Below, one piece after another: positions 10,497-20,759 of a DNA stretch of 36,186 bases (its first letter is position 1; every line of letters begins with the position of its first letter). A program made the position numbers and the translations under genes. The notes beneath the pieces were generated by a model. That model was given only the letters and a program-made list of their open reading frames with translations, did not search any database and had not been told where the DNA came from. This DNA comes from Methylobacterium sp. Leaf104. GTDB taxonomy: Bacteria; Pseudomonadota; Alphaproteobacteria; Rhizobiales; Beijerinckiaceae. The stretch is taken from NCBI RefSeq assembly GCF_001422885.1, contig NZ_LMMZ01000011.1, positions 408 to 36,593 of the forward strand. Direction: 5' to 3'.

Positions 10497-10748
10497 CTAC
10501 CAGCGGTCGCCGCGGCGGGCGCGGACCGAACCGGTGCCGATCTCGTCCTGGTAGCCCTGGGAAACGGCGGCCCGGGCGCGGCCGTCGCGCAGTTCGTGGA
10601 CATTGCGGGCGCCAGCCTGGCCTTCGAGGCCACCCGGTGCCACGGCGGCGGGGATGCCGGCGGGCGCATTGTAGCTCTGGGCAAGGGCCCCCGAGGCGGA
10701 CAGGCCGAGGGCGATGGCGAGGGCGGCGGTGAGACGGCGATGGATCAT
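10497..10748 (-). CDS. Small exported protein with APGG motif (copy 1)
   Basis: An 83-residue protein of unknown function. Residues 1-23 form a clear Sec signal peptide (MIHRRLTAALAIALGLSASG, then ALA|QS). The mature part of about 60 residues is hydrophilic, without cysteines, and has the segment APAGIPAAVAPGGLEGQAG followed by RN. The same layout occurs in two more small genes at 17062 and 17329; copy 3 is closest (AQSxxAPAGxxxxxAPGG, then xEGxAGxRN). The start at ATG 10748 is preferred over ATG 10757 because AGGA lies 8 nt before it, whereas the outer ATG has it directly adjacent. The gene is convergent with rutF and has 361 nt of non-coding DNA upstream. Confidence 0.75.
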   Translation of the reverse strand: MIHRRLTAALAIALGLSASGALAQSYNAPAGIPAAVAPGGLEGQAGARNVHELRDGRARAAVSQGYQDEIGTGSVRARRGDRW

Positions 10749-11109
10749 GGCGGTCATCCTGGATCGAACGGGTGCCGTGGAGACGCGAAGCGCACCTGCT
10801 GAGTTCCTAGAATTTGTGCATGTCTGCCGCATGAAACAACAGAGAATGCCTGACCACTGTGCAATGAAGCGTGGTTGGGCCGGCAATAGCCCGGCCAGCA
10901 GCGAGACCGAGACCTGTCGTTCTCTAATTCCTCGCGCTCGATCAAGGCCTTGCGCGAATGCCTCTTATTCCCGCAGCCTTCGCGGCGGGTTGGCATGATC
11001 CTGGAACGGCAGGTGCGGCACGGCACACGCGTCCGCCCTCACGCGGCCCGCGAAGCGCGCAGGCAGACCGGGATCGGGGGCTTCACCTCGCCCCCTGGAC
11101 GGCCGCCCG
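10749..11109. other. Intergenic region, relatively AT-richer
   Basis: This 361-nt stretch lies between the small exported gene and urate oxidase, both on the minus strand. I see no supportable gene in it. The part from about 10800 to 10870 is visibly less GC-rich than its surroundings and probably contains the promoter of the small gene, but no clean -35/-10 pair can be named. A small inverted repeat (ggccgg and ccggcc flanking caatagc) lies near 10880. The part next to urate oxidase holds a hairpin at 11076-11095. Confidence 0.5.
11076..11095 (-). terminator. Possible terminator after urate oxidase
   Basis: A 6-bp perfect stem (gggggc at 11076-11081 and gccccc at 11090-11095) with an 8-nt loop starts 14 nt beyond the urate oxidase stop on the minus strand. 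It is short and has no T run, so it is only a candidate. Confidence 0.35.
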
Positions 11110-11952
11110 TCATCCGGCGCGGCCGATCGTGGCCTCGATCTGGCCGTGGGGCTCGTCGGTCGGAAGGAAGACCTGTCCGCCATGGGCGATGCCGAAGGGC
11201 GCGAGGTTCATCGGGATGTAGTGCTTGTTGGGCATCGCGAACCGGATCTCGGCGATGTCGGGGCGGGCCGCCAGCACCGCCTCGCCCATCCGGTACATGC
11301 TGTCCTGGACGCCGGCGCTGTAGGTGGTGGCGAAGACCGTGATCAGCGTGTCGAGGATGGCCGCGTTGGCCGCCACCGGCTCGTCCGGCGGCGCGGTCCA
11401 GGTCCAGGTCGCGTCCATGCTGGTGGCGCAGATGCGGTCGTCGGTGTCCGGCAGGGTGCGGAAGGCGTCGTCGACGAAGTCGGACCAGCCGGATTCGGTG
11501 GTCTTCATCAGGGTGTAGCCGCGCAGGCCCGATTGCAGCACCGACCCGTCCCGGTCGGCCACCAGCCGGACGAAGGGCTGGCCGTTGCCGTCGAGGGTGA
11601 AGGTGTGGGGATGCGGCGCGCCATCGACCGCCCGGCGCAGCCAGCGCGTCTCCAGGGCCTCGATGGTGACGGCGGCGACCTGCGGGTAGCGCTCCAGGAA
11701 CAGGGCCGCGACGTGTCCGACGAAGGCTTCGGTCTCGGCCTCGACGTACTGGGCCGCCGTGATGTTGACGATGTTCTTGATGCTGTCCGTCGCGATGACC
11801 TGCCGGTTGTCCGCCGCCGTCCAGGCCGCGCCGAAATCGCCCTCCAGCAGCACCGTGAGGGTGAGCTCGCGCACCGCGTGGCGGGCGCTCCCCCGGGCGA
11901 GCCGGAGCACCCGCACGCGGCCCTTGCCGTAGCGTGCCTTCGTCAGCGCCAT
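11110..11952 (-). CDS. pucL: Urate oxidase (uricase, cofactor-free)
   Basis: A 280-residue factor-independent uricase that oxidises urate to 5-hydroxyisourate with O2. The catalytic dyad is visible as K10 (ARYGKGRVRV) and T55 (IATDSIKN), with H244 and N242 in PNKHYIPMNL. Likely urate-binding residues are F159 (GWSDFVDD), R173 and V215-Q216 (SAGVQDSMY); the 26-residue spacing from Q216 to N242 equals that of the Aspergillus enzyme as I recall it. The ATG at 11952 has a strong GGAGGAG 7 nt upstream. It is 34 nt downstream of the NCS2 permease in the same operon, coupling uptake with oxidation. The product feeds the HIU hydrolase encoded at 16050. Confidence 0.95.
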   Translation of the reverse strand: MALTKARYGKGRVRVLRLARGSARHAVRELTLTVLLEGDFGAAWTAADNRQVIATDSIKNIVNITAAQYVEAETEAFVGHVAALFLERYPQVAAVTIEALETRWLRRAVDGAPHPHTFTLDGNGQPFVRLVADRDGSVLQSGLRGYTLMKTTESGWSDFVDDAFRTLPDTDDRICATSMDATWTWTAPPDEPVAANAAILDTLITVFATTYSAGVQDSMYRMGEAVLAARPDIAEIRFAMPNKHYIPMNLAPFGIAHGGQVFLPTDEPHGQIEATIGRAG

Positions 11953-11986
11953 GATGGGTCTCCTCCGGTGATGGGATGCGAGGATC

Positions 11987-13354
11987 TCACGCCTCGGCGG
12001 CGTGGGCGAGGCGGGCCGCCTCGGCCTGGGCGCCGGCCCGGCTGCCGAGCCCGTTGAAGAACAGGTTCAGGATCACCGCCGACAGGGCGGCCAGCAGGAT
12101 GCCGGATTCCAGCAGCGGATGCAGGACGTCGGGCATCTGCTTGAAGAAGGCGGGCGCCACCAGGGGGATCAGCCCGAAGCCCACCGACACCGCGACCACG
12201 AACAGGTTGTTGCGGTTGCCGGCGAAATCCACCGCGCCGAGGATGCGCGTGCCCGTGGCCGCCACCATGCCGAACATGACGAGCCCGGCCCCGCCGAGGA
12301 CGCATGGCGGCACCGCCTCCACCAGGGCGGCGAGCTTCGGGATCAGGCCGAGGACGAGCATCACGACGCCGCCGATCACCGTGACCCAGCGCGAGCGCAC
12401 GCCGGTGACGCCGACGAGGCCGATGTTCTGCGAGAACGAGGTGTACGGGAAGGTGTTGAACACGCCGCCGAGCATCGTGCCGAGGCCGTCGGCCCGCAGG
12501 CCGCGGATCAGGCGCGTCTCGTCCACGGTCTCGCCGGTGATCTCGGCGAGCGCCAGGAACATGCCGGTGGATTCAATCATCACCACCACCATGACGAGGC
12601 AGAGGGTGAGGCTGGCCACGAGGTCGAATTTCGGCACCCCGAAGGCGAGGGGGCGCACCAGGTCGAACCACGGCGCGGCCGCCACCCGCGACAGGTCGAC
12701 GAGTCCGAAGCCCCCCGCCGCCGCCATGCCGACCACGATGCCGATGAGCACCGAGGCCGAGGCGACGAAGCCGCGGGCGTACCGGGTCAGGGCCAGGATG
12801 ACGAGGAGGACGAACAGCGCGAGGCCGAGATAGAGCAGGGCCCCGTAGCGCGGGTTGCCGACCCCGCCCGCGGCCCAGTTCACCCCGACCCGCATCAGCG
12901 AGATGCCGATGACCAGGATGACGGTGCCGGTCACCACCGGCGGGAACAGGGGCAGCAGGCGTCCCACCAGGGGCGCGGCGAGGAGGGCGAACAGGCCGGC
13001 GACGATGACCGCGCCGTAGATGCCGGCGAGCCCGAGGGCGGGGTTGGTGCCCATGGCGATCATGGGCGTCACCGCCGCGAAGGTCACGCCCATCATCACC
13101 GGCATGCGGATGCCGATGCCGGGCAGGCCCCAGCTCTGGATCAGGGTGGCGAGGCCGCAGGCGAACAGGTCGGCGCTCACCAGCATCGCCACCTGCTCGG
13201 GCGGCAGCTTGAGGGCGCGCCCGACGATGAGCGGCACCGCGACGGCCCCGGCATACATCACCAGGACGTGCTGGAGGCCGAGCAGGCCCATGGCCACCGG
13301 CGGCACCCGGGCGGCCGGCCCGGCCGGGATGGTCTGAGCAGAGCCGTGATCCAC
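11987..13354 (-). CDS. NCS2-family urate/xanthine permease
   Basis: A 455-residue polytopic inner-membrane protein of the nucleobase:cation symporter-2 (NAT) family. About 14 hydrophobic segments are visible from MGLLGLQHVLVMYAGAVAVP onward. The ESTGMFLALAEI motif and the signature SQNIGLVGVTGVRSR are present, and the latter is the region determining purine binding in XanQ/UacT homologues. The start is GTG 13352-13354, with GGGAG about 9 nt upstream; in-frame sequence further upstream is Arg-rich. It leads the operon with urate oxidase, so urate or xanthine is the expected substrate. Specificity between the two cannot be read from sequence alone. It may also compensate for the absence of rutG. 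Confidence 0.92.
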   Translation of the reverse strand: MDHGSAQTIPAGPAARVPPVAMGLLGLQHVLVMYAGAVAVPLIVGRALKLPPEQVAMLVSADLFACGLATLIQSWGLPGIGIRMPVMMGVTFAAVTPMIAMGTNPALGLAGIYGAVIVAGLFALLAAPLVGRLLPLFPPVVTGTVILVIGISLMRVGVNWAAGGVGNPRYGALLYLGLALFVLLVILALTRYARGFVASASVLIGIVVGMAAAGGFGLVDLSRVAAAPWFDLVRPLAFGVPKFDLVASLTLCLVMVVVMIESTGMFLALAEITGETVDETRLIRGLRADGLGTMLGGVFNTFPYTSFSQNIGLVGVTGVRSRWVTVIGGVVMLVLGLIPKLAALVEAVPPCVLGGAGLVMFGMVAATGTRILGAVDFAGNRNNLFVVAVSVGFGLIPLVAPAFFKQMPDVLHPLLESGILLAALSAVILNLFFNGLGSRAGAQAEAARLAHAAEA

Positions 13355-13453
13355 GCGTCGGTCTCCCGTCCCGCGAGCCCCGTGGGGCTGCCGCTCCCGG
13401 GGTCCGCAAGCCACGTGCCATCCCCGGCCGCCGTTCCGGGGGCGCGGGCGCCC

Positions 13454-13481
13454 TCGACCGCGCAGCGCTCCGGTGTAAGAT
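13454..13481 (+). promoter_or_regulatory. Candidate promoter for the exported hydrolase
   Basis: In the divergent gap between the permease and hydrolase genes, TCGACC (13454-13459) and TAAGAT (13476-13481) are spaced by 16 nt. They lie about 47 nt before the ATG at 13528. Four of six -35 bases and five of six -10 bases fit the sigma-70 consensus. No operator is evident. Confidence 0.3.
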
Positions 13482-13527
13482 CCGGCCCAACAGCGCGGCT
13501 TGACGCTGGTCGGGCGAGGACAGGGAC

Positions 13528-15492
13528 ATGATCAGGATCACCGCTCTCGCGGGAGCGCTCCTCTGCGCGGGCCTCGGCCAGCCGGCCCTGGCCCGGGTCA
13601 CCGCCCTCGAGATCCGGACCGTCGAGCCCTTCGCCGACGGCCAGGGCTTCGGCGAGGCCGGCGCCTACGAGCGGGTGATCGGCGTCGCGCGCGGGGAGCT
13701 CGACCCGGCCGACCCGCGCAACGCCGGCATCGTCGACCTCGTACGCGCGCCCCGGAACGCGCGCGGGCTCGTGGAATACAGCACCGATTTCTTCATGCTC
13801 CGGCCGAAGGATCCGGCCCGCGCCAGCGGCACGCTGCTCTACGAGGTGCTCAACCGCGGCCGGAAGTTCCTCTTCAACTGGGTCCTCGACGCGCCGCCGC
13901 AGGCCGCCCAGGCGGTGAACGATCCGCGCACCGCCCAGGATGCGGGCACCGCCCTGGTCCTGCGCCGGGGCGACACCGTGGTCTGGTCGGGCTGGGAGGC
14001 GGAGGCCCTGCGCCAGCAGGGCGGCATGGCGATCGACGTGCCGGTGGCGACCCAGGGCGGGGTCCCCATCGTCGAGACCGTGCGCGACGAGCTCGTGAGC
14101 GCCACCCGGGGGCCGCCCGAGGCGCCCTTCTTCCTCACCTTCAAGGCGGCGAACACCGACGGGGCGGGCGCCCGCCTCACCGTTCGCCGCCGGGAGGCGG
14201 ACACGCCGCGCCCCGTCCCGGACGGCGCCTGGACCTTCGCCGGGCCGGGCGAACTCCGCCTCCTGCCCGCGACCGTCAAGCCGGAGCCCGGCACGCTCTA
14301 CACCCTGACCTACCCGGCGGCGAACCCGAAGGTGCTCGGCATCGGGTTCGCCGCCACCCGGGACGTCGTCGCCCATCTGCGCGGGCCGGCCTCGCCCGGG
14401 AACCCGGCGGGCGGCGCGATCCGCCACGCGGTGGCGCTCGGCATCTCGCAGAGCGGGCGCTTCCTGCGGGACTACGTGCATCAGGGCTTCAACCAGGACG
14501 AGGACGGCCGGCGCGTCTTCAACGGGATGCTGCTGCACATCTCCGGCATCGGCGGCGTCTACCTGAACGCCCGTTTCGGCCAGCCCTCGCGCACCAACAC
14601 CCAGCACGAGGACCACCTCTACCCTGAGAACGCCTTTCCCTTCTCGGCCGCTCCCCAGCACGATCCGGTGACGGGCCGGACCGGCTCGCTGCTGCGCGGG
14701 GACGGGTTCGACCCGCTGCTGATGGAGGTCAACACCAGCACCGAGTACTGGCAGAAGGGGGCCTCGCTCCTCACCACCGATCCCCTGGGCCGAAGCGACA
14801 CGGCCCTGCCGGAGACCGCCCGGGCCTATCTCGTCTCCAGCGGGTTTCACTACGGGCGCGCCGGCCTGAACGCGGCCCGCGGGCCGTGCCTCCATCCGCG
14901 CAACACGCTCAGCCCGGCCCCGGCCCTGCGCGCCCTCCTGGTCGCCCTGGAGGAATGGGTCTCCCATGGGGTCGCGCCGCCGCCGAGCCGCGTGCCGAAT
15001 CTCGCCGACGGGACGCTGGTGCCGGCCGCGGAGACGGGCTTCCCCTACATTCCGGGCCTGCGCCTGCCGGACGCCCCGAACGCGATCGCCCGCTTCGCGA
15101 GCGCCGTCGATCCCCATCCGGAGAGCGGTCCGCAGTACCGGCCCCTGGTGCCGAAGGTCGATGCCGACGGCCACGACATCGCCGGCATCCGCCTGCCCGA
15201 CGTCGCCGCGCCGCTCGCGACCCAGACCGGGTGGAACCTCTACGCCGAGCCCTTCCCGGCGGGCGAGCTCTGCGACCGCGAGGGCAGCCGCCTGCCCCTG
15301 GCCGAGACCCGGGCCGAGCGCGAGGCGAAGGGCGACCCGCGCCGCTCACTGGCCGAGCGCTACCCGGACCAGGGCGCCCGCACGGCGGCCTTCGCCCGTG
15401 CGGCGGACGGACTCGTGGCGGAGCGGCTGCTCCTGCGGGAGGACGCGGAGCGTCTCGTCGCCGCGGTCCGCGCGGCGGAGGCTCAACCCTGA
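13528..15492 (+). CDS. Exported alpha/beta-hydrolase domain protein (654 aa), function unknown
   Basis: A large protein with a Sec signal peptide (MIRITALAGALLCAGLGQPA, LARV; cleavage near residue 22). The mature part looks like the bacterial 'alpha/beta hydrolase domain' family whose members carry a G-x-SQSGRFLRDY elbow. Here it is GISQSGRFLRDY at 305-316, S307 being the probable nucleophile. Other recognisable stretches are YEVLNRGRKFLFN (105-117) and FNGMLLHISGIGG. Members I recall are annotated only generally, often near aromatic or heterocycle catabolism. It is divergent from the urate permease, so it may act outside the cytoplasm on an ester or amide related to purine scavenging, but nothing proves this. 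It ends by overlapping the convergent small gene by 10 nt. Confidence 0.8.
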   Translation: MIRITALAGALLCAGLGQPALARVTALEIRTVEPFADGQGFGEAGAYERVIGVARGELDPADPRNAGIVDLVRAPRNARGLVEYSTDFFMLRPKDPARASGTLLYEVLNRGRKFLFNWVLDAPPQAAQAVNDPRTAQDAGTALVLRRGDTVVWSGWEAEALRQQGGMAIDVPVATQGGVPIVETVRDELVSATRGPPEAPFFLTFKAANTDGAGARLTVRRREADTPRPVPDGAWTFAGPGELRLLPATVKPEPGTLYTLTYPAANPKVLGIGFAATRDVVAHLRGPASPGNPAGGAIRHAVALGISQSGRFLRDYVHQGFNQDEDGRRVFNGMLLHISGIGGVYLNARFGQPSRTNTQHEDHLYPENAFPFSAAPQHDPVTGRTGSLLRGDGFDPLLMEVNTSTEYWQKGASLLTTDPLGRSDTALPETARAYLVSSGFHYGRAGLNAARGPCLHPRNTLSPAPALRALLVALEEWVSHGVAPPPSRVPNLADGTLVPAAETGFPYIPGLRLPDAPNAIARFASAVDPHPESGPQYRPLVPKVDADGHDIAGIRLPDVAAPLATQTGWNLYAEPFPAGELCDREGSRLPLAETRAEREAKGDPRRSLAERYPDQGARTAAFARAADGLVAERLLLREDAERLVAAVRAAEAQP

Positions 15493-15887
15493 TCCGATGC
15501 GCGGGGCGCTCCCTTGCGCAGGTCTTCCTTGCGCAGGTCATCATAGAGGCGCTGGACCTCCTGGATCGTCGCGGATCCCCGGCTCCAGTTCGTCTCGCGG
15601 ACATTGGTCTCGGTGAAGGCGCTGTGCGAGCTGCCGCCGAAGCCGTTGAAGACCGTCTCGGCGCCGTCGAGCCGGTAGTCGATGCGGTAGGACGGGGCGA
15701 GGCCCGCTCCCTTGCCCGAACCTCTGCCCTTGCCGGTGACCCCGATCCGCACCAGGGCGTCGCCGTGCCGCTTCTGGCAGAAGCGCATGTTGCCGAGGAG
15801 CCGGCGCAGGTACTCCTCGGGCTCGGCCAGGTCGCCCGCGACCTGGATCAGCGTCGCGTCGGGCGGGAGATGCGTCTTGCGGATCAT
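15483..15887 (-). CDS. Hypothetical protein, 134 aa
   Basis: I do not recognise this protein. It is soluble, without signal peptide or membrane segment. A mid-region Gly-rich stretch (VTGKGRGSGKGAGLAPSY) is followed by an aromatic-rich segment (FNGFGGSSHSAF) and a charged C-terminal helix (EVQRLYDDLRKEDLRKG). ATG 15887 follows AGGA at 6 nt, a normal start. Coding character is supported by the ribosome site and by third-position GC as high as in its neighbours. Its stop lies inside the end of the convergent exported hydrolase, giving a 10-nt tail-to-tail overlap. It is divergent from the OHCU decarboxylase fusion, sharing a 162-nt promoter region. Confidence 0.65.
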   Translation of the reverse strand: MIRKTHLPPDATLIQVAGDLAEPEEYLRRLLGNMRFCQKRHGDALVRIGVTGKGRGSGKGAGLAPSYRIDYRLDGAETVFNGFGGSSHSAFTETNVRETNWSRGSATIQEVQRLYDDLRKEDLRKGAPRASDQG

Positions 15888-16049
15888 GGCTGGTCCTGCT
15901 GCCTGTCGGGCGCCCATCGGCCGGGATGATCGCCGCCCAGACCACATTTTCGCGCCTCTGGCGATCCATGCGCGGCGGAAGGCCGGCCCCGGATGGCCCG
16001 TTGCCTGCTATGCCCGCCCGGCCGCCGGCCCCGCGCAAGAAGGATCACG

Positions 16050-16931
16050 ATGCCGACCCTCGACGACCTGAACCAGGCCCCGCGCGAGGACGTCGTCGCC
16101 GCCCTCGGGGCGGTGTTCGAGCACGCGCCCTGGGTCGCCGAGGCCGTCGCCGCGCAGCGGCCGTTCCCCACGGTCGAGGCCCTGCTCGCCGCGATGCAGG
16201 GGGCGGTGGAGGCGGCGCCCGAGGCGGCGCGCCACGCGCTCCTCGCCAACCACCCGGAGCTCGCCGGACGCGCCGCCCGCGCCGGGACCATCGCGCCCGA
16301 TTCCCTGGCGGAGCAGGCCGGCGCCGGTCTCGACCGGCTGTCGGAGGCGGAGTACGAGCGGTTCGCGGCCCTGAACGCGGCCTATGGCCGGACCTTCGGG
16401 TTTCCCTTCATCCTCTGCATCAAGCGACACGGCCGCGCCTCGCTGCTGCGGACCTTCCAGGCGCGCCTCGCCGCCGATCCGGAGGCGGAGCGCCGGACCG
16501 CCCTGTCCGAGGTGTTCCGCATCGCCGCCCTCCGTCTCTGCGCCTTGGTGAGCGGGCCGGGTGCACCCCGCGTCACGGGCCGGATCTCCACCCACGTCCT
16601 CGACACCGTCGCGGGCCGGCCGGCGCCGGGCGTCCCGGTGGAACTCCACGAATGGGTGACCGACACCGAGACCGCCCTGGTGGCCCGCACCGTGACCAAT
16701 GCCGATGGGCGCACCGACGCGCCGCTGATCGGCGGCCGCCCGGTGCCGATCGCCGCCTACGAGTTGCGCTTCCGCATCGGCGATTACTTCCGTGCCAGCT
16801 GCCCGGATCTGCCCGAGCCGCCCTTCCTCGACATCGTGACGCTGCGCTTCGGCGTCGCCGATCCGGAGGGGCATTACCACGTGCCGCTGGTGGCGAGTCC
16901 GTGGAGCTACCAGACCTACCGCGGCAGTTGA
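16050..16931 (+). CDS. uraD-uraH: Fused OHCU decarboxylase-HIU hydrolase (UraD-UraH)
   Basis: A 293-residue two-domain enzyme converting 5-hydroxyisourate to S-allantoin. Residues 1-168 are the 2-oxo-4-hydroxy-4-carboxy-5-ureidoimidazoline decarboxylase: NHPELAG with H68, LNAAYGRTFGFPFILCIKRH at 108-127, then helix EVFRIAALRL. Residues 174-293 are the transthyretin-like HIU hydrolase: GRISTHVLDTVAGRPAPGVP with H182, R221 in NADGRTDAP, YELRF, GHYHVPLVASPWSYQTY and the diagnostic C-terminal YRGS. The ring hydrolysis (C-domain) precedes the decarboxylation (N-domain), so the fusion could channel an unstable intermediate. ATG 16050 is preferred because AAGGA precedes it at 5 nt; an upstream ATG at 15993 adds a non-conserved Arg-rich leader. 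Confidence 0.95.
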   Translation: MPTLDDLNQAPREDVVAALGAVFEHAPWVAEAVAAQRPFPTVEALLAAMQGAVEAAPEAARHALLANHPELAGRAARAGTIAPDSLAEQAGAGLDRLSEAEYERFAALNAAYGRTFGFPFILCIKRHGRASLLRTFQARLAADPEAERRTALSEVFRIAALRLCALVSGPGAPRVTGRISTHVLDTVAGRPAPGVPVELHEWVTDTETALVARTVTNADGRTDAPLIGGRPVPIAAYELRFRIGDYFRASCPDLPEPPFLDIVTLRFGVADPEGHYHVPLVASPWSYQTYRGS

Positions 16932-17061
16932 GCGCCGTCGGCTCCCAGATCGCCCGCGTCACGCCGATCCGCAAAACCCTGCGATTCCAGCCGGCTCCGG
17001 CATATTCTTTGCGTGCAACCTGATCGACGGCCGGCCGGGCGAGACGCGGGGAGGACGGGCT

Positions 17062-17289
17062 TTGATCCATTGGTTTTCGGTCCGGAGCCTGATCGGGCGC
17101 GGCGCCGCCGCCGCGCTCGTCGCGATCGGGTTCCTGGCGCTCGCCCCGGCCGCCCGAGCCCAGGGCACGCTGATCGCGCCGGGCGGCCAGCCCCGGGTCA
17201 CCGCCCCGGGCGGCCTGCGCGGACGGGCCGCCCTGCGCCAGCGCCACAAGGCCCGCCACAGGCCGATGCTCCACCGCCGCCACCGCTGA
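17062..17289 (+). CDS. Small exported basic protein with APGG motif (copy 2)
   Basis: A 75-residue protein starting at TTG 17062-17064 with GGAGGA 6 nt upstream. The signal peptide spans about residues 1-34 (hydrophobic core AAAALVAIGFLALAPAARA, cut before QG). The short mature part carries two APGG motifs (LIAPGGQPRV and TAPGGLRGRA) and then a strongly basic His/Arg/Lys tail (RQRHKARHRPMLHRRHR). It shares the AQ-x-APGG-x-x-G-x-A layout with the small genes at 10497 and 17329 but is the most diverged of the three. It follows the UraD-UraH gene by 130 nt. No function is known to me. The basic tail might bind nucleic acid, phosphate surfaces or metal. Confidence 0.65.
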   Translation: MIHWFSVRSLIGRGAAAALVAIGFLALAPAARAQGTLIAPGGQPRVTAPGGLRGRAALRQRHKARHRPMLHRRHR

Positions 17290-17328
17290 ATCGTCCCCGA
17301 CCCGTCAGCCCTCCGGAGACAAGACCGC

Positions 17329-17580
17329 ATGACCCGTGTCCTCAGCCTTCTCGTTCTCTCCCTCGGCCTTGCCGGCCCGGTCCTGGCCCAGAGCGTCGGC
17401 GCGCCGGCCGGCATGGAGGGCGCCACCGCGCCGGGCGGAACCGAGGGCCGGGCCGGCCCGCGCAACGAGGCGGAGGCGATCCGCAGCGGCGAAGCGATCC
17501 CGGTCCCGCCCCCGGCCGGCGGCGTTCCGGCCGAGGACAGGCCCGCGCGCGCCACCGAGGCCCCGCCGACGCGTCCCTGA
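17329..17580 (+). CDS. Small exported protein with APGG motif (copy 3)
   Basis: An 83-residue protein with a signal peptide (MTRVLSLLVLSLGLAGPVLA, cut before QS). The mature sequence is QSVGAPAGMEGATAPGGTEG, then RAGPRNEAEA, and ends in a Pro/Ala/Glu-rich, probably disordered tail. It is the same length as copy 1 at 10497, and the mature N-termini align residue for residue at most positions, so the two are paralogues. It lies 39 nt after copy 2 and ends only 3 nt before the stop of the convergent xdhC. No function can be assigned. Confidence 0.72.
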   Translation: MTRVLSLLVLSLGLAGPVLAQSVGAPAGMEGATAPGGTEGRAGPRNEAEAIRSGEAIPVPPPAGGVPAEDRPARATEAPPTRP

Positions 17581-17583
17581 CGC

Positions 17584-18398
17584 TCAGGCCGCGAAGGCGG
17601 CGATGAGTTCGGCCGCCACCAGGGCGGCGATCACGGCGGGGCGCTTGTCGCGCACCTGGCGCCCCCCGATCGGGCAGACGAGGCGGGCCAGCGCCGCTTC
17701 GTCGAGGCCCATCGCCCGGAAGGCCGAGAGGAACGTCGCCCGCTTCGTGGCGGACCCGATCAGGCCGAGATACGCGAAGGTGTTCGCTTCGAGCAGGCTG
17801 GCGCAGATCAGGCTGTCGAGGGTGTGGCTGTGGGTCACCACCACATGGGCGGCCCCCGGGGGCGCCGATTCCGCCGTGGCGCTGGCGGAGCCGACGACGC
17901 GCGCGACGCGCGTTCCCGAGACCCGCGCGATCTCCTCGGGGCGCTCGTCGACGATCCGCGTGCGGAACGGCAGCGGGTCGAGGGCCAGAGCCAGGGCGCG
18001 GCCGACATGGCCGGCGCCGTAGATCGTCACCAGGGGCGCCTGCGCCGCGCCCTCGGCCTCCCGGGCCTGCAGGGCGGCGAGCGTCTCGGCATCGGCCCGG
18101 CGGATCGCCAGGGTCACGTGCCCGCCGCAGCACTGACCGGTCTCGGGTCCCAGCGGCATGCGCAGGGAGGCCTCGACCGCGTGCGCTGCCAGGAGTTCCC
18201 GGGCGCGGGCGATGCCCGCCCACTCGTAGGTACCGCCCCCGATGGTGCCGGCGACGCGGTCCGGCATCACCAGCATGGCGGTGCCGGCCTCCCGGGGCGT
18301 CGAGCCCAGCGCCTCCGAGAGGGAGAGGAGGGCCGCCGGCTCGCCCAGCGCGAGGGCGGTCGCCAGAACCTCCGACAAGGTCTCCGAGGGGCCGGAGC

Positions 18399-18402
<4 letters not shown>
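17584..18402 (-). CDS. xdhC: Xanthine dehydrogenase accessory protein XdhC
   Basis: A 272-residue chaperone that binds molybdenum cofactor, promotes its sulfuration and inserts it into XdhB. The N-terminal half contains GTIGGGTYEWAG (52-63) and GQCCGGHV (89-96), whose paired cysteines are typical of cofactor binding. The C-terminal half has a Rossmann-type IYGAGHVGRALA (127-138), followed by GLIGSATKRATF and CPIGG. The start is GTG 18400-18402. It overlaps the xdhB stop in a GTGA junction, indicating translational coupling. It is the last gene of the xdh unit. Confidence 0.94.

Positions 18403-20751
<2,349 letters not shown>

Positions 20752-20759
<8 letters not shown>

Noticed and set aside
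10880..10900. ggccgg/ccggcc inverted repeat as a terminator
   Set aside because: Short stem, upstream of the small gene rather than after a stop codon, and self-complementary GC hexamers are common in this sequence.
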